A DNA stretch of 24,275 bases from a virus. The position numbers and the translations under genes were made by a program. The notes under the pieces were generated by a model, which was given only the letters and a program-made list of their open reading frames with translations, made no database searches and was not told where the DNA came from. Within the stretch, counting starts at the first letter, position 1. Every line of letters begins with the position of its first letter. Shown in pieces: positions 8,301 through 14,561 of this stretch. The stretch is taken from positions 1-24,275 of IMG/VR virus record IMGVR_UViG_3300031368_000013, one strand, 5' to 3'.

Positions 8301-9732
8301 CCCGGGCAAATACCGGGGATACAGCCCTCAGAAACGGCAAATCTCCCATTATTTCCACTGAGTTAATCACCGCTCCGATAGGTGTAGCGAGCCGTAGAGC
8401 CTGGTCCTCAGTTGCCCCACTTGCCAGTAAATCTTCGTATAGGTCAGTTACCATCGCCGGGGTAGTGAGCACCCAGCCCGCAGCTAACCCGATAAAAGGA
8501 TTTCCTGTCGCAGCCCCTACAACTAGACTTGTCCCCATAAAAGCAGCCGTGAAAGCAGCCGATTCAGCAGCTACATTGGCGATATACCAGGGGTCATGCA
8601 CAATCAGCAGCGGGTCTTCCTTAATCTTCTCAACAATGCTGCCTTCCCACTCCTTCGGCGTCTGAAGCTCTGGATGAGCTATCAGCCATTGCCGCATCTC
8701 TGCCTGGTTTTTCTCATATCTTGTCTGCAAATCCTTGATGGTGGCTAGTGCCCCGGCAAGTTCGGGACCCTGTTCTGTTATAGTCCCGTATTGTGCCAGC
8801 AATTCCTGGTCGCTCATAAGCTCCCAGGGCTTAAATGGTGAAGTTGTTTTGGTAGCCCAGGGAATTGTTTCTGGCTGCTCGACAAGATGAGAGAGAACAA
8901 ATTGCGGTATCAAAGAAGTAAATCCCTGCTTAAGCTCATACCAAAGATTCATAACCCCAAGTCTCAGAGTATCAAGGACATTCTTTCCCCCGCTTTCCTC
9001 TACCTCAGGCAGCCTCCCGAATACCTCATACATTTGCTCCTGGGTTATCTCCGGGTAGAGGGCTTTCAGCAGAGACTCCGTTTCCCCAGTCCAACCGATC
9101 TCCCGCAGGTCAGTGAGGAAGCCTTCAGGATTAGTCTGAAGATACCCCAAAACCTCCCCTATATCCTGCTCAGGGAAGACCTGTCCGAAGATTTGCTCAG
9201 TTTCTAGCTGCTGTTTCTCCCTTAAATCCAGCCAGCCGCTAACATCAAGCTCTCCGCCACCGGTCTGATATTCCCCATATAAAGCCTTTCCCTCTTCGGT
9301 TAAATCTTCTATGGCTAGTGCCTGGGGTGTGGTTTCTAGGCCTCCGGTCGGCGGGCTCAGGAGTGTCTCCAGGTCAGCCTGGCTGTATTCCGCACCTTCG
9401 GGTGAGATGTAAGTTCCAGCTTCGGTAATCTCCCATTTTTCAGGTGTGATTAGGCTTATGGAATAGTCACCCTCTTTTGGGGTGAACTTGAGCATCCAGT
9501 TTTCCTGAAGAGATAAGCCCATGTCCGCAGCCTCAGTGGGAGTGAAGAATAGCTCCTGGGTAGGTAGAGTGGTCGCCAGCTTACTTGCTTCAATAGCGCC
9601 CGTTAGCTTGGGATACATCTCCCGCATTTCAGCCAGAGAAGTTCCGTATTGGCTGAGCAGCCTTTCAATTTCTATCTGCTGCGATTGTGCAAATTGCTGG
9701 AGTAAATTCTTAGCACTCAGGTCAATGGCCAT
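2311..9732 (-). CDS. Giant (2473 aa) polyvalent-type virion-associated protein
   Basis: One uninterrupted frame of 7.4 kb, about 30% of the window, placed between portal and scaffold. The start ATG follows AAAGG and overlaps the preceding stop. Visible layout: N-terminal helical region (1-370); an Ala/Gly-rich hydrophobic stretch (about 385-450) and a second one (about 540-565); a helical middle with GAKPSYMKPRTFETMAGGI near 870; coiled segments (about 950-1200); and a Pro/Thr/Val linker near 1210. A region I recognise from large polyvalent-protein-associated phage proteins includes FAPNYTRA near 1671, a hydrophobic segment near 1700-1720 and KVGNYNFGPGGFWYGL near 1758. The C-terminal third (about 1900-2473) is acidic, Trp/Tyr-rich and repetitive. 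No lysozyme, peptidase, nuclease or helicase motif was seen. Position, size and hydrophobic patches suggest an internal virion/ejection protein delivered with the DNA; that role is inference. Confidence 0.8.
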   Translation of the reverse strand: MAIDLSAKNLLQQFAQSQQIEIERLLSQYGTSLAEMREMYPKLTGAIEASKLATTLPTQELFFTPTEAADMGLSLQENWMLKFTPKEGDYSISLITPEKWEITEAGTYISPEGAEYSQADLETLLSPPTGGLETTPQALAIEDLTEEGKALYGEYQTGGGELDVSGWLDLREKQQLETEQIFGQVFPEQDIGEVLGYLQTNPEGFLTDLREIGWTGETESLLKALYPEITQEQMYEVFGRLPEVEESGGKNVLDTLRLGVMNLWYELKQGFTSLIPQFVLSHLVEQPETIPWATKTTSPFKPWELMSDQELLAQYGTITEQGPELAGALATIKDLQTRYEKNQAEMRQWLIAHPELQTPKEWEGSIVEKIKEDPLLIVHDPWYIANVAAESAAFTAAFMGTSLVVGAATGNPFIGLAAGWVLTTPAMVTDLYEDLLASGATEDQALRLATPIGAVINSVEIMGDLPFLRAVSPVFARAFSRNVKRELVNLTWRQLAIKGLKTFTDIEIAETMEEVVQQAIQNATVATIDENRGMFEGIPEVTLRTLVAILPLAIIGGGTHTAHLYRFMNSSQMAQINETIEKLTQNGVPKEQAELVAIGQVLETPEGQEALSKAVDEVSALPEIQRQAQTALNQIQSTNPDLVVPAGGDMGLGVKDPSNIMGMPGEPDTLFQIPSNEEIKKGLMVPNWIRTALEKTAEMPGIGKIQKTILGWRSSLKIDSQVTEDIVGRIAVTYRAIEKMGQNAAKIETGTLKSIIGDSVRYFGFNEAGYSSKMAGRLLSGYESERTNAGTVEHVLTHPEMYDWTDMSRGLEYVARFNRINKAVSTLQQKEGVAPNVINEAWMHRVVTGRMVEGEVTEARGKPGRGGRAVGAKPSYMKPRTFETMAGGIQTGFMYAPNPEASIGTYIEETYKAVANKRVEEQLQEFGVTPSERLEERYPEAVERAERTQGDLADAAKLHSLVLRAKRGEILPGQTLRAIQRRFPELGGRLRALIGEKSSETQALRNTLKQMQSFIKSLKAETEEAIKAAKEVPEIPPDQKIRQAFEAMEYEDRLAFRNTMETQLQEIGQMTGEEAAEVEALGETLKTDPVATFTAQIGKLKRHLDYFLKQGEWPESFTLKEAAALMVKPVEQVQARTPEGRVPSAYVIDELAEHFNLTEGELIKQIEGLANTKQRFADLRVLVDVANQRTEGIKRMLNILAEVEGSPENVTPVEVTPVTPEVTEGSLYQADVEAKEAAPVGERVKQSYMTEEHLAKARARLATLRDGTITEEASGMRWRYEKATNSLIMVGDESVVVKADSTTGLNIIARSKNVETAIPKAEAGMPEAGLQVDMFGYTTPVQPKGKGKTTQISLDDYAKLVETYEEQGLSPPYTHIKPKIEGISELSGDTEAWQVSFSVPEAMTAAERKAAFDNLASEAKTLMEARKAPYWQARAERATKMEIVRQPGIGEGYIPMPFAGGRIFNQDFIDACNKFFGHESGSSVLKFTSDAASILRITKASLDFSAMMIQGLTSFGISHGMLLSSPRTGLKLMGGWYKALADSTRAFFTPGVFYGYMARNEDAALQRASFGGSSRAIDYFDVLRGKHGLAKIAAWTLERIPLSPFERAEMAFYSAGEIVRDEFWKALSPKALKQGKGFELARSLDLMTGLADAQAAGVPLTMRQLESSIMWFAPNYTRACLSVVADIFRGGYTGAFARQSLGGLMAAGVAYYVGIQLAMSLLSGKDDDEAWRDIAGGLGIQEDPITGEVTWRPTAQFMTIKVGNYNFGPGGFWYGLVRLFGNISACINEIGERERIDLVRILKGSDRIPINRDNPFIYWWYTRASPLVGTGLELINGKDFLGYPIETPAEYLRYILSRFEPIWMEQGLNWMVPGAVRDYEIPEGTAKAAVPAFEIFGWRTFPESSWVKFYDRVKEYTPQIPRDELDEKQIEAWEKGALGWGELTKKQKQDLLERYPELAELYEAAQGDSKLRQTGEWEAYTNRIDEERAIYYERIDEYTRRLQAGEIGTREYRELCSEAGQNYGAIMEAMERDPTYASIYEYFDEKEAEGSKYEFRWDLAYAEYNSQVRFADDPAMYLSNGDYNWDERDRRIDGFVEKWGAGLYHEILDYITAEREEKGLNSVWIRKSQDTERLGREYWELPYKPISQMTEDDYNEGNIPAKYYGLWKQYQMLSDAEKEGLLALYPELSKDWRAEYRKAHPEEDAMLALWGYGGKLQSMEAYNLLRQWGKELGISLEDMGLGLPSESLIDDYFAYNDLGVSGNSAEAKLWRLENPEFTNWAMENWGWEGTEDYKGMEYYQFQIKWRDAQTEYDAIEGDIAKQKYLQEHGDFWAARLTMRAEDLEFPEDLTPAYVEWYQSDFKDYEDDWWLMEHKDFEQAMVQLYKDTDGKEGWAEARDYSKVPSREVYNLYQTYLGLPSGNPRLDFRAKHPELDDWLVLAKGYTSIKDRGNAEAEPTPWETQQDVERFKELFK

Positions 9733-9884
9733 TTACCTTTACCTTGCTCCTTCTTCGCCCGTAGTAGCTGAAGTATATTAGGCTTTGTCGGCTGATTATT
9801 CGGTTGTTCTACCCCTCCCTGAAGCATCCTGATGAACCTCTCGTTCACCATATCCTTTGTAAACTTAAACTGTGGGTCACTCAC
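9717..9884 (-). CDS. 55-aa unknown protein between portal and giant gene
   Basis: The frame can be extended upstream into the portal gene, but the better start is a GTG at 9882-9884. That GTG overlaps the portal stop by 8 nt and follows GAGGAGG at normal spacing. The product begins MSDPQFKFTKDMVNERFIRM, has a Pro/Asn/Gln middle and ends in a basic tail. Its TGA stop lies 16 nt inside the giant gene, so portal, this gene and the giant gene are likely translationally coupled. No family recognised; it could be a small head-tail or portal-associated factor. Its reality rests on the SD site and overlaps. Confidence 0.55.
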   Translation of the reverse strand: MSDPQFKFTKDMVNERFIRMLQGGVEQPNNQPTKPNILQLLRAKKEQGKGKWPLT

Positions 9885-11583
9885 TTTCTGCCTCCTCAGC
9901 TTCAGGCTTTGGTGTTTTCCCACCACCAGCTCCACCACCTTTACTAAAGAGAGGTAAGAGCCCTTCCTTCTGTGATTCAGGTTCTCTCTTGCCTTCTATT
10001 GGACTTAACTGCCCTAGTGCTTTCCTCTGTGCGTAAATAGTTTCTGCCCTCTCCGTTAGCAGGGCTGCTCCAAGCTGGTCTTCCAAAGTCGGCTTATCTT
10101 TATCAACAAGACTTATCGCTCTCCGATAGAGGAAGAAAATCTCGTCCGTGTTTTCGGCTTGCTGTGCTTTCAATTCAAGCTCTAGGCCATCAGGGTCTTG
10201 CACCTTCAGCATCTCCCGTAGAATGTAATTGTCAGGCAAAAACCCTCTAGCAGTCTTAGCTATAGAGAGGTCAGCAGCCGTTTGCTCCTTCGATAACAAG
10301 AAGAATTGATAATTGATAGAATACTCACCTTCCAAATCACCCGGGCTATATGTATTCTGATTCCCTGGCCGCCCTAGTTTTATCGTCTTGCCGGATGATA
10401 TGCACTGTTTAATAATCATCCTTGAAAGAGCTTGATAGAATGATGCAATCGTTGATAGCCTTGGCGCGAAGATGTCATTTCTGGCAGCCAAGAGATTCAG
10501 AATCGCCACTGAGGATAACGGGAAGGTGAGACTTCCATAATCCAGCGGTGTTAGTTCGCCCCTCTGCAAGCAGGCCTCCACAATCGAGTAAAGTAGCCGT
10601 GTGGCACTCTTGATGTCATTCACTGGTAATTGCTTAAAGCCGCCACCTATTTCAGTCTCTATCACCACATCCTCTTGATAGGGAGATTCGGCCGGCTTCT
10701 GCCCTTTGTCGGGGCTGTTTGGGCCTCTCTGAAGCTCTAACCCGCCCTTCAATGCCTTCCTGCTCAGTGTTTTCAAAATAGTGGCTGTTTCATTCTTTGA
10801 TTCCCAGAGGTTTCGGTCTGGCCAGAAGATGCTCTCTCCGTCATGTTTCGCCGCATTTTCCGTATTGAACATACAGCCGATGGGACACTTGGCAATGACA
10901 AACGGCGGATAGCCGTAAGGGTTCGGTTGGTCTTTGATTACTTTATCTTCTGCAAAAACTAATTCCCTCTCAGCGTTCCATAAATCGGTAATCTTGTTGT
11001 CAGTGCCTTCCAGAGAAATATTGAGTCCCTTGCCGTATTCCCGCTCAATTTGAACCTTTGAACGGCTGGTAATCGGAGCACCCCAAATCATGCCGTTATG
11101 GTCAGTATCAAATGGGAACCACCTTGCGTCCACTGGCAGAATATCGGGGATTATGCCACCTTCATTATCAAATCTTACGCAAGACCTAGCAGGAATTCTT
11201 CCCCTGACACATACCTGCTCATTGATAAAGGCGTCCAGGCTCGCAATCCCCCGATTCGGTAGCCATTCATCCACTATATAAAAAAAATCGTCAAGGAATT
11301 CCTCGATTTTGGTAATCTGCTTGGGGGTTAAATCTTTCCCTTTAACGACTGTTTGCCTTTGATAGCTGGACAGAATCCCTATTGCCTTTGTAGCGTATAG
11401 CAAAGGGTCATTTAGGGTAACATTGGATACATCCTTTTCTTTATCGGTCGAACCCAACTTCTTCATCTCGTAAGCCTCAAGGAGATACAGCTTCTCATCC
11501 ACATCCATGCGGTCATGCAGGGACTTCATCTCTCTGAGCTTATCTTGAACTAACTGGTATTCCTTTTTACTTTCGTCAGACAT
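9877..11583 (-). CDS. Portal protein
   Basis: A 568-aa protein encoded after the large terminase and a small holin-like gene, and before the giant virion protein. It should form the dodecameric ring through which DNA is packaged and ejected. The start ATG follows TAGGAG by 7 nt. The N-terminus is a charged helix, followed by a mixed alpha/beta body with several Trp/Pro turns (for example DARWFPFDTDHNGMIWGAP near 150). A long helical section from about residue 350 (LLYSIVEACLQRGELTPLDY) is consistent with the portal stem and wing. The C-terminus is a Gly-rich, then acidic tail ending EAEEAESE, commonly seen as disordered portal tails. No catalytic motif. The call rests mainly on position and overall layout; specific subfamily not assigned. 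Confidence 0.75.
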   Translation of the reverse strand: MSDESKKEYQLVQDKLREMKSLHDRMDVDEKLYLLEAYEMKKLGSTDKEKDVSNVTLNDPLLYATKAIGILSSYQRQTVVKGKDLTPKQITKIEEFLDDFFYIVDEWLPNRGIASLDAFINEQVCVRGRIPARSCVRFDNEGGIIPDILPVDARWFPFDTDHNGMIWGAPITSRSKVQIEREYGKGLNISLEGTDNKITDLWNAERELVFAEDKVIKDQPNPYGYPPFVIAKCPIGCMFNTENAAKHDGESIFWPDRNLWESKNETATILKTLSRKALKGGLELQRGPNSPDKGQKPAESPYQEDVVIETEIGGGFKQLPVNDIKSATRLLYSIVEACLQRGELTPLDYGSLTFPLSSVAILNLLAARNDIFAPRLSTIASFYQALSRMIIKQCISSGKTIKLGRPGNQNTYSPGDLEGEYSINYQFFLLSKEQTAADLSIAKTARGFLPDNYILREMLKVQDPDGLELELKAQQAENTDEIFFLYRRAISLVDKDKPTLEDQLGAALLTERAETIYAQRKALGQLSPIEGKREPESQKEGLLPLFSKGGGAGGGKTPKPEAEEAESE

Positions 11584-11591
11584 AGCTGCTC

Positions 11592-11816
11592 CTAATGTCC
11601 ATTCTTAGCCTTGAGCCAAGTAATGAGTTCTGTTAAAACCTGCGTGTGCTTCACTAACGCATCGGTGCGTTCCTGAGTCATTTTGTTATAGTCATCGGTG
11701 AGTCCCGTGAGCCTAGCCTCCATAGCTTTGCGGTCTTGCCGATAGACAAAAAACATAAGCACAGCGAGAACCCCCGCTATGCCTCCTATATTACCGATAT
11801 ACTCCATGAAGCCCAT
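11592..11816 (-). CDS. BhlA/UviB-like holin candidate (74 aa)
   Basis: The frame is open from 11909, but the ATG at 11814-11816 is chosen because AGGAGG lies 7 nt before it. The product has one N-terminal membrane segment (IGGIAGVLAVLMFFVYRQDR, residues about 10-29). A soluble amphipathic coil follows, rich in Thr/Asp/Lys (DDYNKMTQERTDALVKHTQV), ending LKAKNGH. One membrane helix followed by a short coiled coil is the pattern of the BhlA/UviB holin-like family. That family is often encoded in lysis or bacteriocin cassettes. No endolysin is adjacent in this window, so lysis is inferred. A membrane anchor helping packaging or portal assembly is an alternative, given its place between terminase and portal. 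Confidence 0.6.
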   Translation of the reverse strand: MGFMEYIGNIGGIAGVLAVLMFFVYRQDRKAMEARLTGLTDDYNKMTQERTDALVKHTQVLTELITWLKAKNGH

Positions 11817-11826
11817 ATTGTCCTCC

Positions 11827-13008
11827 TTAATATTTCCAAACCGGTATTTTCCCCAATACTCCAGCAAGTTTATGCGTTGCCACGGCATATCTCCGGGCGT
11901 CCATGCCATGTGACCAAGTGTGGGTTGTCCTGTCGGTGAGTTCTCCGGTGGTCCTATCCTTGAGATACCGGAAGTTTCTTTGCTCTTTGATGCAGTTTAC
12001 GCTGTCCTTTGTCCAGTGCTGGTAGAATTGATTGACCTTCTGTATGCCATACTCAACGCTGCCCTTGCCTTTGACTGCCTCAATGACATTGAACCCAAAC
12101 TTGCGCAGCTCCTCAGCGCTCTTAGGCTCGTTCGGGTCAGGGTAGATAGGCTCTCTGGCGACACCAGCAAGGCTCAGTTTCCTGGCTATCTGGTCATTGG
12201 TGAGTGCAGTCCTGTCGTAGAATATCTCCTGCGAGTAGAGCTTATCCCCCAGTATCACATTCTTAACCAGGACTGTAGGGTCGGCCGCAAAGCCGAAGTC
12301 CATCCCGTAGAAGAACTCGCCCAGGGGAAGGCTGGCCACCTGCTCGAAATGAGGATAGACTAGGCCTTCTATCTTTCCTATCAGCCCCAGCCCGTAGATG
12401 TTCCACCAGTTCGGGTCTTTATCCCGGTAAGACTCTATCTCCGCTACCTTTGACTCAGGGATGACATCTACAGCGTCAAGGTAAGTGGAATGGTCATAGG
12501 CATTTTCTTCTTCCTCAAGCCAGTTCTCATGTGCCCAGAACTCCCCGACCGGGTTCCAGTCCAAGACAGTGAAGAGCTCGGTTCTAATGTCTAGCGCCCT
12601 AGCCGTCTCCCAGGGTATGTTGTTGGCCTCGTTTATAAACAGGATATGCCGACGTGGACCTCTTACTTTGCTATCGTCATCAGCTCCAAAGAACTGAAAG
12701 ACACCCTGCCAGTCCGGGTGACGGTAAATGTGGTCCGTCTTGTTATAGAACGGGTTATTGTCTTTGCTCTCCCCCAGGATATTGAAGAAATCCCGGATGC
12801 AGCCTTGCTTCAAGTGAGGCAGAGATTCTGAGACGACTGAAATGTCCAGAGGGACTTCCGACTTATCGGCTATGACCTGGAGTGCCTGGAGAGCCGAATA
12901 GGTCTTGCTGCTCCATGTCCCGCCTTCGAGCTTAACCCTTCTCTTTCCCTCCACCCAGGCCTTCAGGATCGCCTTGAAGACTTTTGTCGTCCTTACATCT
13001 ACTTCCAT
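11827..13008 (-). CDS. terL: Terminase large subunit (PBSX/Terminase_3-like)
   Basis: A 393-aa DNA-packaging motor: ATPase plus headful/cos-cutting nuclease acting at the portal vertex. The ATPase half has a deviant Walker A, EGGTWSSKT (residues 28-36, Lys35), and Walker B ILFINEAN (122-129) with Asn in place of the usual Asp before Glu127. A coupling-type LDWNPVGEFW follows (149-158). The RNase-H-like nuclease half starts at GMDFGFAADP (Asp237), continues with DPNEPKSAEEL (about 291) and ends at GMDARRYA (Asp370), which supply the acidic metal ligands. It overlaps the small-subunit gene by 77 nt. No strong SD site precedes the chosen ATG, so translation may depend on coupling to the upstream gene. 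Length is slightly short for the family, but all motifs are present. Confidence 0.93.
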   Translation of the reverse strand: MEVDVRTTKVFKAILKAWVEGKRRVKLEGGTWSSKTYSALQALQVIADKSEVPLDISVVSESLPHLKQGCIRDFFNILGESKDNNPFYNKTDHIYRHPDWQGVFQFFGADDDSKVRGPRRHILFINEANNIPWETARALDIRTELFTVLDWNPVGEFWAHENWLEEEENAYDHSTYLDAVDVIPESKVAEIESYRDKDPNWWNIYGLGLIGKIEGLVYPHFEQVASLPLGEFFYGMDFGFAADPTVLVKNVILGDKLYSQEIFYDRTALTNDQIARKLSLAGVAREPIYPDPNEPKSAEELRKFGFNVIEAVKGKGSVEYGIQKVNQFYQHWTKDSVNCIKEQRNFRYLKDRTTGELTDRTTHTWSHGMDARRYAVATHKLAGVLGKIPVWKY

Positions 13009-13573
13009 TCGTTACCAGCTTCGTCCTTTCAGCTACTTGCGTAATCAACTTTTTTGTTTCGCCATCTACAACGGTTATGTTGACTATCCTGTCCCCTCTG
13101 TTGTCCTGGATAATCGAGGACTCAGAGTAAACCCCGTCCATCTTGTTCAAGAGGTCAATCGCCTTCATCGGGTCATGCAGCTTTACTGAGGTATGAACTG
13201 TCGGTTTAGCACCCTTCTCGTCATACTCAGTTCGGGAGTGTATTTCCTGGATGGCGCCACCCTGGGGTGTCTCCTGGCCGATGTTCACCCAGGAGCCATC
13301 TGGCCCTAGTTCCATAAAATCAGTTAATCGAGCCCGAGCTACTTCAGAAAGCCTCTCCTTGCGCTCTTGGACACTCATTACGGCAGCGTTTTTAACCTCA
13401 TCCCGGATTGCCTGGATGCGAGCCCAAATCTTAGGCTTCCTTAGATTTTCTGAAGCTATAACGGCTGCTGTCTTTCTCTTGTAACCAGCCTGTATAGCTG
13501 CCTCGGTGCCGTTGAGGAGTTCAAAGTATTTAACGCAGAATGTCTCTTGCTTCTGGGTAAGTTGTGTTCTCAT
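12932..13573 (-). CDS. terS: Terminase small subunit (Terminase_2-like)
   Basis: A 213-aa protein that should recognise the packaging site and load the large subunit. The N-terminus LTQKQETFCVKYFELLNGTE, followed by AAIQAGYK and the helical ENLRKPKIWARIQAI, is the typical helix-turn-helix start of Terminase_2 small subunits. The middle is helical and the C-terminal 40 residues are basic and Gly-rich (ending GLGGGKEKG), as in oligomerisation/large-subunit contact tails. The ATG at 13573 follows GAGGAAGGAT closely. It overlaps the upstream Cys/His gene by 44 nt and the large subunit by 77 nt; both overlaps are unusually long for this compact genome. Confidence 0.9.
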   Translation of the reverse strand: MRTQLTQKQETFCVKYFELLNGTEAAIQAGYKRKTAAVIASENLRKPKIWARIQAIRDEVKNAAVMSVQERKERLSEVARARLTDFMELGPDGSWVNIGQETPQGGAIQEIHSRTEYDEKGAKPTVHTSVKLHDPMKAIDLLNKMDGVYSESSIIQDNRGDRIVNITVVDGETKKLITQVAERTKLVTNGSRCKDDKSLQGDPEGLGGGKEKG

Positions 13574-13820
13574 ATCCTTCCTCTAAAGTTGTGCTGTCCT
13601 CAGTCCAGGTACAAGCTATCGTTCCATTCCATTTTCTACTCCGATGTAGATTTCGTCTTTTAGGCTCCTGTTTCATTTGATAACCCTCAATCATTTGCTT
13701 CTGGAAATACGGGCAATGAGATTCATGCTGCCCTGTTGAAGACATATGACAATACTCGCATCCTTCCTCAAACCAGATTTTCCTACCATCAGTTGTTTCT
13801 ATATAGTGTCCATAAGGCAT
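13530..13820 (-). CDS. 96-aa Cys/His-rich unknown protein
   Basis: N-terminal beta-type start (MPYGHYIETTDGRKIWFEEG), then CEYCHMSSTGQHESHCPYF (residues 20-38). Two Cys separated by two residues, with nearby His and Cys, could bind one zinc ion. The C-terminal half is basic, then polar. It is encoded directly before the terminase genes and overlaps the small subunit by 44 nt, so it may take part in packaging-site recognition or in late regulation. I do not recognise the family. The SD site is weak (AAGGA about 13 nt away), so translation may depend on coupling to the gene upstream, whose stop lies 2 nt before. Confidence 0.6.
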   Translation of the reverse strand: MPYGHYIETTDGRKIWFEEGCEYCHMSSTGQHESHCPYFQKQMIEGYQMKQEPKRRNLHRSRKWNGTIACTWTEDSTTLEEGYENTTYPEARDILR

Positions 13821-13821
13821 C

Positions 13822-14100
13822 TTACCAACCTAATCCTTTTGCTAAGAATTTGAGAACCTTACCTCTGAGTATTCCGACTATCAATAACCCGAATCCTACT
13901 AATGATATAAAGCCAAGAACACGCCCGAAGGCATAGTAGTGGTGCTCACTTTTCAGGTCTTTGAGCAGCTCCTTGGATGGCTCATAGTTGGCCCGCCAGA
14001 AGCAGAAGGTCTCACAGAATCCTTCTACAAGGGCGTGCCATTCCTGATGAGTGTCAAGGAAGTTGTGAATATCAAACCAGCTAAAAAAACCATTTCCCAT
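13822..14100 (-). CDS. 92-aa single-pass membrane protein
   Basis: Soluble aromatic-rich N-terminal part (MGNGFFSWFDIHNFLDTHQE; then EWHALVEGFCETFCFW) and one C-terminal membrane segment (FGRVLGFISLVGFGLLIVGI, about residues 58-78) followed by a basic tail. The start has GAGGT at good spacing and lies 2 nt after the stop of the 39-aa membrane gene. It is one of three tiny membrane proteins encoded in a row just after the late terminator. Candidate holin, antiholin or superinfection-exclusion protein; no family recognised. Confidence 0.65.
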   Translation of the reverse strand: MGNGFFSWFDIHNFLDTHQEWHALVEGFCETFCFWRANYEPSKELLKDLKSEHHYYAFGRVLGFISLVGFGLLIVGILRGKVLKFLAKGLGW

Positions 14101-14102
14101 GA

Positions 14103-14222
14103 TTACCTCAGCTTATCCCGCACCGATTTAATTAGTATCCCCAAGCCGATGCCCGCGACAAACCAAATAGCAGCCCAACTTATGCTTCCCCAAAAGCCAT
14201 ACACTACTTCGCTTCCGGCCAT
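14103..14222 (-). CDS. 39-aa membrane micro-protein
   Basis: A 39-codon frame missed by usual length cut-offs. The ATG at 14220-14222 is preceded by GTGAGGT at good spacing, and the TAA stop at 14103-14105 lies 2 nt before the next start. The sequence begins MAGSEVVYGFWGSISWAAIW and continues as a single hydrophobic helix (SISWAAIWFVAGIGLGILI, about 13-31). It ends in a basic tail KSVRDKLR, giving an N-out/C-in orientation by the positive-inside rule. It sits 7 nt after the three-helix membrane gene. Spacing, SD and clean membrane topology support it being real; function unknown, possibly a holin partner. Confidence 0.7.
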   Translation of the reverse strand: MAGSEVVYGFWGSISWAAIWFVAGIGLGILIKSVRDKLR

Positions 14223-14229
14223 GTTTACC

Positions 14230-14511
14230 TCACTTGGCGACCTTATTCATTATGTCCTGAGAAGCCCATCCGAAGGTGAAGGCTACAGGGAAGACGCCGC
14301 TTGGTGGCATCTGAAATGCCGGGAGCATTAGTATCGCAGTTGTCATCGCCACGAAGAGATTAAAGATAATGGTCACGGTATAGCGATGTTCCCACTTAAC
14401 TTGCTGCTCGCTCTGAGCTGCCTCGTATCTCTTTTTCAGGAAAGGAAATAGCGTTCTCGCGAAGCAGCCGAAGAAGATACCCACCAGCGCAATGATTTCA
14501 ACTTCAGTCAT
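14230..14511 (-). CDS. 93-aa membrane protein with two to three helices
   Basis: First gene after the terminator that ends the tRNA leader. Hydrophobic segments at about 5-24 (EIIALVGIFFGCFARTLFPF), 46-64 (TVTIIFNLFVAMTTAILML) and a weaker one at 70-85. A charged hinge KKRYEAAQSEQQVKWEHRY separates the first two. AAGGGGGT precedes the ATG. Two or three helices with a charged linker suit a class I/II holin, but no endolysin is nearby and no named family fits. Together with the 39-aa and 92-aa genes it forms a membrane cassette at the front of the late operon. Confidence 0.65.
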   Translation of the reverse strand: MTEVEIIALVGIFFGCFARTLFPFLKKRYEAAQSEQQVKWEHRYTVTIIFNLFVAMTTAILMLPAFQMPPSGVFPVAFTFGWASQDIMNKVAK

Positions 14512-14530
14512 GTTTACCCCCTTAAATGCG

Positions 14531-14551
14531 AAAAACCACCCGAAAAGGTGG
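14531..14551 (-). terminator. Intrinsic terminator closing the tRNA leader, before late genes
   Basis: On the minus strand CCACC (14547-14551) and GGTGG (14536-14540) pair around a TTTTCG loop, followed at once by TTTTT (14531-14535). It lies 10 nt after the 3' CCA of the tRNA-like element and 20 nt before the SD/start of the late membrane genes. All late genes depend on read-through of it unless another promoter exists. GGTGG could alternatively pair with CCACC inside the tRNA 3' end (14563-14567), which would compete with this stem. Confidence 0.8.
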
Positions 14552-14561
14552 CCTGAATGCT

